From Bacillota bacterium (GTDB taxonomy: Bacteria; Bacillota; Clostridia; Oscillospirales; Ruminococcaceae), in the NCBI GenBank assembly GCA_023429685.1, contig JAEZDF010000042.1, forward strand, positions 1 through 13,264: DNA of 13,264 nt, read 5' to 3'. The position numbers were made by a program, and so were the translations under genes. The notes beneath the pieces are model-generated. The model made no database searches and was not told the DNA's origin. It saw only the letters and a list, made by a program, of their open reading frames with translations. Of this stretch, positions 1 through 7,003 are shown piece after piece. Each line of letters starts with the position of its first letter. The stretch's first letter is position 1.

Positions 1-93
1 CCGGTATGGTGTAGTATTTTAGAAGTGCTGGCTTGTTTTTCGCTGTTTTATTGCAAACCAAGCAGATTTCATTCCGTTTTGTGGTATATCGTA

Positions 94-122
94 TTGCAAA
101 TTTGGCGAAAATTATGTAAAAT
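94..122 (+). promoter_or_regulatory. Candidate sigma-A promoter for the CdaR-like regulator
   Basis: TTGCAA (94-99) and TAAAAT (117-122) are separated by 17 bases. They match 4/6 and 5/6 of the vegetative consensus. The surroundings are AT-rich and the next gene on the strand starts at 266, which would leave a leader of about 135 bases. The spacing is ideal but the -35 is imperfect, and no transcription data are available. Bases 1-93 hold nothing I can identify. Confidence 0.4.
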
Positions 123-179
123 GAATATTAGTTATAGGCTGTCGAATTGTATTGAGGCGAATGGGATTGTTTTTTGCCT

Positions 180-224
180 CGCCGCAGGGGCGGCGGCCGC
201 ATTGGCGTGTTGCGTGTTACGCAA
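180..224 (+). other. Two hairpins in the leader of the CdaR-like gene
   Basis: CGCCGC (180-185) pairs perfectly with GCGGCG (190-195) around an AGGG loop. Further on, TTGCGT (210-215) pairs with ACGCAA (219-224) around a three-base loop. Neither is followed by a T-tract, so they are not intrinsic terminators. They lie between the candidate promoter and the ribosome site at about 251-259 and could affect mRNA stability or translation. The second stem has a tight loop and may be weaker in RNA than it looks. Confidence 0.35.
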
Positions 225-265
225 AGCGTATGGTCAGAATTCGATACGAGAAGAAGGGATACGAT

Positions 266-1363
266 ATGTCAAACAGACTATTTCAAGGCGTGGTTCACCA
301 AATGCGGGATTCTATTGACAGGGTCATTGGAGTGGTGGACGAGAATGCCACCATCGTCTCCTGCAGCGAGCTTTCCAAGATAGGGGAAACCGTTATGGAG
401 GTCAGCGGATATCAGCCGTTTGATCTTTCCGACTCCCACGATACCTTTGTGCGCGATGGATACACCTATAAGCCCTTTGGAACGCGCCCAAGACCCGACT
501 ATGCGGTGTTTGTTGAGGGTGCAGATGACATTGCCACCAAATATGCGGCGATTCTTGCCATCTCGCTTGCCAGCATTAAGCAGTACTACGACGAAAAGTA
601 TGACCGCAATAACTTTATTAAGAATGTTATCTTAGATAACATCCTGCCCGGAGATATCTACGTAAAGGCGCGCGAGCTGCATTTTAGCACCGACGTTTGC
701 CGCGTGGTTGTCTTAATTCGGGTTACAAACACAAACGATGTGTCGGTGTTTGAGGTAATACAAAACCTGTTCCCAGACAAGCAGAAGGACTTCGTGTTCA
801 ACATCAGCGAAACCGATGTGGTGCTTGTTAAGGAGATTAAGCCCAACATAGAGTCGCGTGATCTGGAAAAGCTTGCGCGTTCGATAGTCGACACCCTTTC
901 AAGCGAGTTTTACACCACTGCCGTGGTGGGCATCGGCACCGCGATTGTGGGGGTAAAGGAGCTTGCGCGCTCGTTTAAAGAGGCGCAGGTTGCGCTTGAG
1001 GTCGGCAAGGTATTCGATACCGAAAAGTCGATTGTCAGCTACGACAACTTAGGAATTGCCCGTTTGATCTATCAGCTCCCCACCACGCTTTGCGAGATGT
1101 TTTTACGCGAAGTGTTTAAAAAAGGCTCTATCGAGTCGCTTGACCATGAAACGCTGTTTACCATTCAGCGATTCTTTGAGAACAACCTCAACGTATCCGA
1201 GACCTCCCGCAAGCTGTTTGTGCACCGCAACACACTGGTGTATCGTCTTGAGAAGATTAAGAAGCTCACCGGGCTTGACCTGCGCGAGTTTGACCACGCC
1301 ATTGTGTTTAAGGTAGCGTTAATGGTTAAGAAGTACCTGACAGCAAATCCTGTAAAGTATTAA
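266..1363 (+). CDS. CdaR/PucR-type transcriptional regulator
   Basis: A 365-residue cytoplasmic DNA-binding regulator. The start chosen is ATG 266, because AAGAAGGGA (251-259) sits 6 bases upstream; the in-frame start at 152 lacks a ribosome site and would add an Arg-rich tail. Residues 1 to about 120 resemble the sensing domain of CdaR proteins (an amphipathic start, then VVDENATIVS and a KIGE segment). The middle (about 150-280) resembles the GGDEF-like fold of PucR/CdaR proteins, without a GGDEF active site. The C-terminus carries the PucR-type helix-turn-helix, with SETSRKLFVHRNTLVYRLEK at about 310-330. The family responds to small metabolites such as sugar diacids or purine-derived compounds; the ligand here is unknown. 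It lies 77 bases before ftsE on the same strand, so it may be co-transcribed with, or control, the FtsEX cluster; that link is inference. Confidence 0.85.
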   Translation: MSNRLFQGVVHQMRDSIDRVIGVVDENATIVSCSELSKIGETVMEVSGYQPFDLSDSHDTFVRDGYTYKPFGTRPRPDYAVFVEGADDIATKYAAILAISLASIKQYYDEKYDRNNFIKNVILDNILPGDIYVKARELHFSTDVCRVVVLIRVTNTNDVSVFEVIQNLFPDKQKDFVFNISETDVVLVKEIKPNIESRDLEKLARSIVDTLSSEFYTTAVVGIGTAIVGVKELARSFKEAQVALEVGKVFDTEKSIVSYDNLGIARLIYQLPTTLCEMFLREVFKKGSIESLDHETLFTIQRFFENNLNVSETSRKLFVHRNTLVYRLEKIKKLTGLDLREFDHAIVFKVALMVKKYLTANPVKY

Positions 1364-1376
1364 GGACAAAAGGATT

Positions 1377-1419
1377 GCAGGATTACCCGGATGCCCGAAT
1401 CTGCTTATCATCCTGATAA
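1377..1419 (+). other. Two adjacent hairpins in the regulator-ftsE gap
   Basis: The first hairpin (1377-1404) pairs GCA, GATT and CGG with CCG, AATC and TGC, with a one-base and a three-base bulge. It abuts a perfect six-pair hairpin, TTATCA (1405-1410) against TGATAA (1414-1419). No T-tract follows, so these are not standard terminators. They end just upstream of the ftsE ribosome site (GGAGG at 1424-1428), so they could mark an mRNA processing site or affect ftsE translation. Confidence 0.4.
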
Positions 1420-1440
1420 TCCCGGAGGCGAAAAAACGCA

Positions 1441-2121
1441 TTGATTAAATTTACAGGTGTGTCGGTGGTTTACCCCAACGGCACAAAGGCGCTGCGCGAA
1501 GTAAATCTAAAGATAAACGACGGTGAGTTTGTGTTTGTTGTCGGCGCTTCCGGCGCCGGCAAAAGCACGCTGATCAAGCTGGTTATGGGCGAGGAACGTC
1601 CTTCAAAGGGAACGGTTGAAGTCAACGGCTACAACATCTCCCATATTAGGCGCCGCCATATACCCAAGCTAAGACGCTCGATGGGCGTTGTGTTTCAAGA
1701 TTTTCGGCTTATTCCCAACATGAGTGTGTATGATAACGTAGCGTTTGCGCTGCGCGTAACCGGCGTAACCGCCCGGGATATCCGAAAGCGCGTACCCTAC
1801 ATACTCGGTCTTGTCGAGCTTGCGTCCAAAGCGCGATGCATGCCCGCCGAGCTTTCTGGTGGCGAGCAGCAGCGAGTAGCGCTTGCTCGCGCCCTTGTAA
1901 ACAACCCGTCACTGATCATCGCAGACGAGCCGACGGGCAACATCGACCCCGAGCTTTCTTACGAGATCATTGAACTGCTCAGCGAGATTAACCGCTGTGG
2001 CACAACCGTTTTAGTGGTAACGCATGAGCACGACCTTGTTGCGCGTTTTAATAAACGCGTAATTATCGTGGAACACGGCGAGATTGTCTCGGACGGACTC
2101 GCGCTGGAATGGAGGCCGTAA
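1441..2121 (+). CDS. ftsE: Cell-division ABC transporter ATPase FtsE
   Basis: A 226-residue cytoplasmic ATPase of the FtsEX complex, which drives conformational change in FtsX rather than moving a solute. All ABC motifs are present: Walker A GASGAGKST (35-43), Q-loop around Q86, signature LSGGEQQR (138-145), Walker B ending in D162/E163 (IIADEPTGNID) and the switch His195 in THEHD. Length is normal for FtsE. The start is TTG 1441; GGAGG at 1424-1428 lies 12 bases before it, slightly long, and the protein aligns with FtsE from the first residue (the MIKFTGVSVVYPNGTKAL type of opening). The FtsX gene follows 3 bases after the stop, with its ribosome site inside the end of ftsE, which indicates translational coupling. 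Confidence 0.97.
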   Translation: MIKFTGVSVVYPNGTKALREVNLKINDGEFVFVVGASGAGKSTLIKLVMGEERPSKGTVEVNGYNISHIRRRHIPKLRRSMGVVFQDFRLIPNMSVYDNVAFALRVTGVTARDIRKRVPYILGLVELASKARCMPAELSGGEQQRVALARALVNNPSLIIADEPTGNIDPELSYEIIELLSEINRCGTTVLVVTHEHDLVARFNKRVIIVEHGEIVSDGLALEWRP

Positions 2122-2124
2122 CCG

Positions 2125-3033
2125 ATGAAAGTAAGTAGCTTTGGTTACCTTCTGCGGGAAGGCGCGCGAAATGTTTGGGTGAACCGTATGATGAGTGTGG
2201 CGTCGGTAGGTGTACTGACAGCGTGCCTTTTGCTCATTGGCGGTGCGCTCTTGTTTTCGGCTAATGTAAACAGCATTGTCGGCTATGTGGAATCGCAAAA
2301 CGAGGTTAAGGTGTTCTTGAAAAATGAGATCCCTGACCTGACCCGAACCACGCTTGACACCGAGATTCGCAAGGTGGATAACATCAGCACGATTGAGTAT
2401 ATTCCAAAAGAACAAGGCATCGAGCAGTTTGCCGAGACAATGGGCGAATACTCGGACCTGATGGCGGGTTTGCGCGGCGAGGAAAACCCCCTGCCAGATA
2501 CCTATATGGTGAAGGTGGCCGACCTCTCAAAACTTGGCGAGACCGTGGAGCAGCTCAGGGGGTTGGCGGGGGTCGAAAGCGTCAGCGCACCGATGGAGGT
2601 TGCCTCCTCCATTACCGGTATTAAGAACGCCGTCAACGTGTTCGGCGTGGCTGTGGTGGGTATTCTGGTGTTGGTTTCGCTGATTATCACCGCAAACACC
2701 ATCAAGATTACCGTGTTTAACCGCCGTCGCGAGATCAGTATTATGAAGTTCGTCGGCGCTACCGATAGCTTCATACGCCTGCCCTTTATTATAGAGGGCA
2801 CCATTTTGGGGCTGATTTCTGCGTTGCTTGCCTTTGGTGTTGTATGGGGCGGCTACGACTATATCCTGCGCAGCCTATCGGAGAACGCGTCGGGCTGGCT
2901 TGACCTAGCTTATCGCAGCTTTGTGCCGTTTGATACGGTTTCAAATATGCTGTTGCTGGGGTTTGTATCAGCGGGTGTTCTTTCCGGCACCATCGGCAGT
3001 ATGCTTTTTGTAAGAAGACATCTAAAGGTTTAG
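2125..3033 (+). CDS. ftsX: Cell-division ABC transporter permease FtsX
   Basis: A 302-residue integral membrane partner of FtsE. The topology is typical of FtsX: TM1 at about 21-45, an extracellular domain at about 46-168, then TM2 (about 170-192), TM3 (about 219-243) and TM4 (about 275-297). The cytoplasmic loop after TM2 contains the NRRREISIMKFVGA segment characteristic of the family, which docks on the ATPase. In Gram-positives the extracellular domain activates a coiled-coil peptidoglycan hydrolase (CwlO in Bacillus, PcsB in streptococci); such a hydrolase is encoded next. The start is ATG 2125, with GGAGG at 2111-2115 inside ftsE, so the two genes are coupled. Confidence 0.96.
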   Translation: MKVSSFGYLLREGARNVWVNRMMSVASVGVLTACLLLIGGALLFSANVNSIVGYVESQNEVKVFLKNEIPDLTRTTLDTEIRKVDNISTIEYIPKEQGIEQFAETMGEYSDLMAGLRGEENPLPDTYMVKVADLSKLGETVEQLRGLAGVESVSAPMEVASSITGIKNAVNVFGVAVVGILVLVSLIITANTIKITVFNRRREISIMKFVGATDSFIRLPFIIEGTILGLISALLAFGVVWGGYDYILRSLSENASGWLDLAYRSFVPFDTVSNMLLLGFVSAGVLSGTIGSMLFVRRHLKV

Positions 3034-3041
3034 ACTGATAA

Positions 3042-3054
3042 GCGGGCACCCCGC
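3042..3054 (+). other. Small GC hairpin in the ftsX-M23 gap
   Basis: GCGGG (3042-3046) pairs perfectly with CCCGC (3050-3054) around a CAC loop, 8 bases after the ftsX stop. No T-tract follows. It lies just before the strong ribosome site of the hydrolase gene. It may be a 3'-end stabilising or processing element that lets the secreted hydrolase be expressed at a different level from FtsEX. Five pairs alone are weak evidence. Confidence 0.3.
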
Positions 3055-3079
3055 AATATCGGAAAGGGAGGGCTTTTGG

Positions 3080-4348
3080 ATGAATCATAAAGTGAAACGA
3101 AATATTCGTTTGTATACCGCGGCAGCGGCAATAATGATGATTTTTAGTGCAGCAGTGCCGCAGTTTACATATGCACTTACCCTAACCCCCAACTCGAGCT
3201 CCTCGAAAGAGGACACGAGTTCAACCGGCTCAACCCCTTCGTCGTCCTCCGGGTCTAAAACGGAGGCGAACGAAAAGCTGGACGGTCTTAAGGGCGACTA
3301 CGAGAAGCTACAAAAAGAGCTTGACGCCATTAAAAAGAACATTGATAGCATATCGGATGAAAAGTCAAAAACCATTGCCAAGCAGAACAGCGTAAGCCGT
3401 CAGATCGCCATTTCTCAGGAGCAGATTGCCATTTTGCAGCAGCGCATCGCCGTTTTGAACGAGGAGATCGCGCAAAAGGAGCAGGAGATTGCGGACAAGC
3501 AGGCGGATATAGACGAAAACTACGAGCTGTTTAAGATTCGCATGCGGGCACTTTACATGACAGACACCTCCAGCGTTATGAATGTGTTGTTTGGCGCACA
3601 GAGCTTTTCTCAGTTTTTAGAGCGAAGCGAGTATATTAAACGCATCACCCAGCACGACGATGAGCTGATTTCACAGCTTCGCATCGACAAGGCGGGGATC
3701 GAGGCAGCGAAGGCGGAGATTGACGCCGCCAAGGCGGAGTTGGACGAGGCCAATGCAGAGGAAGCCGCAAAGAAGAAGCAGTTAGAAGGGCAGTACAGCA
3801 GCCTAAGCCAAGAGGTTTCCATCCTCAAAAAGGCAGAGGCGGAGTACAACGCCAACAAGGCAAAGATTCAAAAGGAGCTTGACGAAGCCAAGGCGGAGAT
3901 TGACCGTCTGATGGCGGAGATCGGCAGCACCGGCGAATATGTCGGCGGCGAGTTTGCGTGGCCGGTACCCGGTTACAGCAGCATTTCCTCCTACTACGGC
4001 TGGCGTTTTAACGGCTCGGATTTTCACACGGGTATTGACATCACCGGCTCTGGAGTGTATGGTAAGTCTGTTAAGGCGGCAAACGCCGGCAAGGTTGCAT
4101 TTGTGCAGACCAACTACACCGCGGGTGTTGGCTATGGCAAGTATGTTATTATAGACCACGGCGGCGGGTACGCAACCCTGTACGCACATATGTCCAGCAT
4201 CTCTGTGGATTTGGGGCAGTGGCTGGCACAGGGGGAAGAGGTTGGCAAGGTGGGTTCCACCGGCTGGTCAACCGGTCCGCACCTGCATTTTGAAATCCGC
4301 CAAAACGGCAAGCACACAAACCCCCTTAACCATTACACCAAGACGTAA
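3080..4348 (+). CDS. Secreted coiled-coil M23 peptidoglycan hydrolase, likely FtsEX partner
   Basis: 422 residues, beginning with a Sec signal peptide (basic start, hydrophobic core 13-27, probable cleavage after Ala32 in FTYA). A Ser/Thr-rich stretch follows (about 37-60), then a long coiled coil rich in Lys, Glu, Ala and Gln (about 62-285) and a C-terminal LytM/M23 domain (about 297-415). The zinc and catalytic residues are all visible: H316 and D320 (HTGID), H370 (YAHM), and H401 and H403 (HLHFE). It therefore looks like an active endopeptidase, unlike EnvC-type activators that lost these residues. The layout matches hydrolases opened by FtsX through their coiled coil, and the gene follows ftsX by 46 bases with a GGGAGGG ribosome site. 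The exact bond cut is not visible. Confidence 0.92.
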   Translation: MNHKVKRNIRLYTAAAAIMMIFSAAVPQFTYALTLTPNSSSSKEDTSSTGSTPSSSSGSKTEANEKLDGLKGDYEKLQKELDAIKKNIDSISDEKSKTIAKQNSVSRQIAISQEQIAILQQRIAVLNEEIAQKEQEIADKQADIDENYELFKIRMRALYMTDTSSVMNVLFGAQSFSQFLERSEYIKRITQHDDELISQLRIDKAGIEAAKAEIDAAKAELDEANAEEAAKKKQLEGQYSSLSQEVSILKKAEAEYNANKAKIQKELDEAKAEIDRLMAEIGSTGEYVGGEFAWPVPGYSSISSYYGWRFNGSDFHTGIDITGSGVYGKSVKAANAGKVAFVQTNYTAGVGYGKYVIIDHGGGYATLYAHMSSISVDLGQWLAQGEEVGKVGSTGWSTGPHLHFEIRQNGKHTNPLNHYTKT

Positions 4349-4390
4349 TACAGCACTTTTTGGATGCGGGACAATCGGGGTACCCCACAG

Positions 4391-4450
4391 GAGAGCGCCG
4401 CATAGAAATTTACCCGGCTCTCTATCCGCGAGCGCAAACAGACCCTCGCG
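4391..4450 (+). other. Tandem hairpins in the M23-S41 gap
   Basis: GAGAGC (4391-4396) pairs with GCTCTC (4417-4422), and CGCGAG (4427-4432) pairs with CTCGCG (4445-4450). The second ends 9 bases before the S41 ribosome site (GGAGG, 4460-4464). No T-tract follows either stem. Upstream lies a separate 10-base palindrome, GGGGTACCCC (4377-4386). The 120-base gap holds no promoter I can recognise, so these look like processing or stability structures within one transcript. Confidence 0.35.
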
Positions 4451-4468
4451 CACGCATACGGAGGATTT

Positions 4469-5746
4469 ATGAGAAAGAAGATTTCTTTGGGTGCGGCTAT
4501 CACCTTTATGGCCATTACGGCCGCCGTCACCTTTTCCATTACCATGGTTATCTCAATGACCAACTTCAACTCGATGGTATATAACCTCAAGGAACGCGAA
4601 TCCATGTACGAAAAGCTCAGCGAGCTCGAGCGTCTTGTTCGTCAGAACTATTCGGGCAAGATTGATGAGGATTCGTTGCAGTCCAATATCGCAAAGGGCT
4701 TTTTGGGCGGCATCGGAGACCCATATGCCGCTTACTACACAGCGGAGCAATACAATGCGCTGAATGCGGCTTATGCCGGAAAAAGTGTAAATATCGGCGC
4801 GAAGTATGAGGTCGACCCCTCAGGCTATATCGTAATTACCGAGGTTTTTTCAAGCGGTACGGATGAGGAATCGGTTTCGTTGCTTGCCGTGGGCGATTTG
4901 ATTATCAAGGTAGACGAACTAGATGTCACCGCCGCGACAGCGGAACAAGCGATGCAGAAGCTTGCAGGCGATGCAGGCACCAAGGTTTCCCTTACCGTGC
5001 GCCGCGAAACGACCGATTCGGTTGTTGAGGTCACAAGGCGGGAGGTCGAAATCTCTTCTGTTTTTGCAAAGCTTATTGATACCAACGCATATATCCGCAT
5101 CGTCAGCTTTAACAACAACACCCCCACACAGTTTGAAACGGCTGTGGATCAGATGATATCCGAAGGCGCGACAGGTCTTATCTTTGATCTTCGCGGCAAC
5201 AGCGGCGGTAATCTCACCGCTGCGGTTGAGATGCTCGATAAGCTGTTGCCCGAGGGCACGCTGTTCTCGGCAACCTACAAAAGCGGCGAAACCAAGATTA
5301 TTGCAAAGAGCAACTCGTCTTATGTAAATCTTCCGATGATGGTGCTGACTAACAGCAATACCGCCTCCGCATCCGAGTTGTTTGTGCAGGCATTGCGCGA
5401 CTTTGAGGCGGCAAAATCCGTGGGAACTAAGACTGCGGGCAAGGGCTCGATGCAACAGCAGTATAAGCTCAACGACGGTTCTGCGGTATCGTTTACCATC
5501 GCCGTATATAAGCCGCCCAAAAGCGATAAGTTTGATGGCATCGGCTTACAGCCCGACTTTGAAGTAGCGGTGTCTGCCGAAATGGAAAAAGCACTCGCTA
5601 CCCTTGATATTGAGTTTGTATCTCCCGACGAGGATGCTCAGCTCAAAAAGGCAATTGAGGTCATAGAGGCAACCAAAAAGAACCTTGCAGAGGTTCAAAA
5701 CCAGCTAGCACAGGCGGGCGAAGCCTCTTCCGAGGCTGCGAAGTAG
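4469..5746 (+). CDS. S41 C-terminal processing protease with PDZ domain (CtpA/CtpB type)
   Basis: A 425-residue serine protease anchored by one N-terminal membrane segment (about 7-30), with the body outside the membrane. A helical region (about 37-95, with GGIGDPYAAYYT as in the family) precedes a PDZ domain (about 103-180) and the S41 catalytic core (about 195-370). The catalytic Ser/Lys pair is clear: S300 in NTASASELF and K325 in TAGKGSMQ, with Q329 four residues on. The substrate-cradle motif DLRGNSGG is also present. The tail (about 385-425) is a charged helix. Family members trim C-termini of envelope or sporulation proteins. The position after FtsEX and the M23 hydrolase suggests control of wall enzymes, which is inference. 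ATG 4469 has GGAGG at 4460-4464. Confidence 0.93.
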   Translation: MRKKISLGAAITFMAITAAVTFSITMVISMTNFNSMVYNLKERESMYEKLSELERLVRQNYSGKIDEDSLQSNIAKGFLGGIGDPYAAYYTAEQYNALNAAYAGKSVNIGAKYEVDPSGYIVITEVFSSGTDEESVSLLAVGDLIIKVDELDVTAATAEQAMQKLAGDAGTKVSLTVRRETTDSVVEVTRREVEISSVFAKLIDTNAYIRIVSFNNNTPTQFETAVDQMISEGATGLIFDLRGNSGGNLTAAVEMLDKLLPEGTLFSATYKSGETKIIAKSNSSYVNLPMMVLTNSNTASASELFVQALRDFEAAKSVGTKTAGKGSMQQQYKLNDGSAVSFTIAVYKPPKSDKFDGIGLQPDFEVAVSAEMEKALATLDIEFVSPDEDAQLKKAIEVIEATKKNLAEVQNQLAQAGEASSEAAK

Positions 5747-5775
5747 TCACCGACACCCCGTTTGTACAGAAGAAT

Positions 5776-5810
5776 AGACCACCTGCACAAAAAAGGTGCG
5801 GGTGGTCTTT
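5776..5810 (+). terminator. Terminator-like hairpin after the S41 protease gene
   Basis: Thirteen bases at 5776-5788 pair with 5796-5808 (one G-U pair) around an A-rich loop. The RNA end is only moderately T-rich (TCTTTC). The stem lies 30 bases after the stop codon of the protease gene, where an end of the envelope cluster is expected. The short T-tract means some read-through is possible. Confidence 0.7.
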
Positions 5811-5905
5811 CATAAAATTCTGCCACAACTTTATAGAGACAATCATCCCTTGTAGTCATGATAGCCAAAACACCCGGCATATACTTGCTTAGGGCATGCC
5901 AGGTG

Positions 5906-5919
5906 AGCGCGAAAGCGCT
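5906..5919 (+). other. GNRA-capped hairpin in the leader of the 274-aa gene
   Basis: AGCGC (5906-5910) pairs with GCGCT (5915-5919) around a GAAA tetraloop, a very stable RNA motif. It lies 31 bases before the ATG at 5950. The surrounding 203-base gap (5747-5949) contains the preceding terminator and no promoter that I can define with confidence. I could not match the leader to a known riboswitch by eye. Confidence 0.45.
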
Positions 5920-5949
5920 TTGCAACCATCTTTTACAGGGGGCGGCACC

Positions 5950-6774
5950 ATGTTTATTGCGGCTGTGCCGGCAACAAAGCGGCGCAAAGGATTGTTTGCG
6001 CTGTGGTCAAGGAATCATGGCACGGCGTGCTACTGCGGGCAGGAGAACCTAGATTATTATCTGTTGCAGATACCAAAGAAACGGAAAAAGCCGGATTATT
6101 CCGCCCTAAGGGAGCTTTACCCACGTTTTAGCGGGCGGGTTATCGCCGCCGACACCCTGCAACCCGCGCAAGACCTTTTGGCATTGTATTACGACTCGCA
6201 AAATTATGAACAGCAGATTATGCTGCGTCTGTGCACTCGGGTAAGCGAGCTTTTGCCTATGCCGCTCATTCGAAGAACGATAGGTCTTGTTGACCCAGAC
6301 GGAATATACGCAAATTTTGCGGAAACACTGATTAAATATTCTCCAATCGTTAAGGTTTACACGAAAAATCCTGAGGCATATAGCGATACCTGCCGCCATC
6401 TGCTAGAGTATTACGGCGCACCACTTTTGCTTACCGAACACATCGGCTCGTTAAACGACTGCGTGCTACTCTTCTCACCCGACTTACAGGATGAGCCGCA
6501 ACTTTCGCCGCGTTCGCTGGTTGTTTTTGGCACACGCCCGCACAATCGCGAGGTGGTTTTGCCCGGCGCCGTTTGTCTGCGCACCCTTAGCCTTACCCAG
6601 GGGCAACAAGGCCTAGTTCCGAGCGGCATCGACCCTATCTTATTCTTTGGCGCCGCCTGTGATTTGAGTGGTAAACGGGAGTTTGCATCCCTTTCCCCCA
6701 AACAGCTCGCTGTTGGTCGTCGAATACTCGAAGCGGCAGAGCTGCCTGCGTTTGTACAGTCGTTCTTTGTGTGA
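5950..6774 (+). CDS. Protein of unknown function with Rossmann-like middle
   Basis: I do not recognise this 274-residue protein. The start at 5950 is chosen because AGGGGG (5937-5942) lies 7 bases upstream; the in-frame ATG at 5896 has no suitably spaced site and would place a stable hairpin inside the gene. The N-terminus has a CxC pair (C27, C29) followed by a basic patch (43-47). From about 107 to 240 the pattern of strands and helices (IGLVDPDGIYANFAETLI, then VKVYT, a helix, APLLLTE, DCVLLFSP) resembles a nucleotide-binding Rossmann fold with one strand-loop-helix per unit. No signal peptide or membrane segment is visible, so it is likely cytoplasmic. It stands alone between the S41 protease terminator and the greA promoter, which gives no functional clue. 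Confidence 0.75.
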   Translation: MFIAAVPATKRRKGLFALWSRNHGTACYCGQENLDYYLLQIPKKRKKPDYSALRELYPRFSGRVIAADTLQPAQDLLALYYDSQNYEQQIMLRLCTRVSELLPMPLIRRTIGLVDPDGIYANFAETLIKYSPIVKVYTKNPEAYSDTCRHLLEYYGAPLLLTEHIGSLNDCVLLFSPDLQDEPQLSPRSLVVFGTRPHNREVVLPGAVCLRTLSLTQGQQGLVPSGIDPILFFGAACDLSGKREFASLSPKQLAVGRRILEAAELPAFVQSFFV

Positions 6775-6845
6775 GCAGTCTAGGTGGGTGGCATACAATA
6801 CACACAGGATGATTATCGCAAAATAGAATAGATTCGCGGCATCTA

Positions 6846-6874
6846 TTGACATCCCAAACCGCTTTTACTATAAT
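6846..6874 (+). promoter_or_regulatory. Consensus sigma-A promoter for greA
   Basis: TTGACA (6846-6851) and TATAAT (6869-6874) are both perfect and separated by exactly 17 bases. The start point should fall near 6880-6882, giving a leader of about 120 bases to the greA ATG. This is the strongest promoter in the window by sequence. No operator or activator site is obvious around it. Confidence 0.9.
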
Positions 6875-6886
6875 ACAAATATTGTC

Positions 6887-6967
6887 ACGCTGCCGGGTTT
6901 TGTGCAGCGTACGCTTTTTTGTATGGCCTTCCTGTTGTAGGAGTATGAGCGGCAGGCATGTTTTTTT
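6887..6967 (+). promoter_or_regulatory. greA leader with two terminator-like hairpins
   Basis: ACGCTGC (6887-6893) pairs with GCAGCGT (6904-6910); four bases later comes a run of six T (6915-6920). A second hairpin forms from CCTGTTG (6931-6937) and CGGCAGG (6950-6956, two G-U pairs), with possible outer pairing of ATG (6923-6925) and CAT (6957-6959), and is followed by seven T (6961-6967). Both lie downstream of the consensus promoter and upstream of greA, where they would stop part of the transcripts early. The first stem-to-T gap is not canonical; the second is closer to a standard intrinsic terminator. Confidence 0.5.
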
Positions 6968-7003
6968 ATAATTTTCAGCTTAAATCAGAAAGGAAAATGA
7001 TCT

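Noticed and set aside
152..265. Longer N-terminus for the regulator starting at ATG 152
   Set aside because: No ribosome site, unusual Arg-rich and Cys-containing sequence over a GC-rich hairpin, while ATG 266 has a well-placed AAGAAGGGA.
25..318. 97-codon open frame at the window start
   Set aside because: It overlaps the regulator in another frame, has no ribosome site and no recognisable protein features.
4377..4386. GGGGTACCCC as a regulatory site
   Set aside because: A single 10-base palindrome without a second copy or promoter; chance is sufficient.
4919..5455. 178-codon reverse-strand frame inside the S41 protease gene
   Set aside because: Opposite a well-conserved protease core; Cys/His/Gly-rich shadow sequence with no motif or ribosome site.
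5881..5949. c-di-GMP or other known riboswitch before the unknown gene
   Set aside because: It has an AGGGCA segment and a GAAA tetraloop, but the conserved partner segments of the c-di-GMP-I fold are not present.
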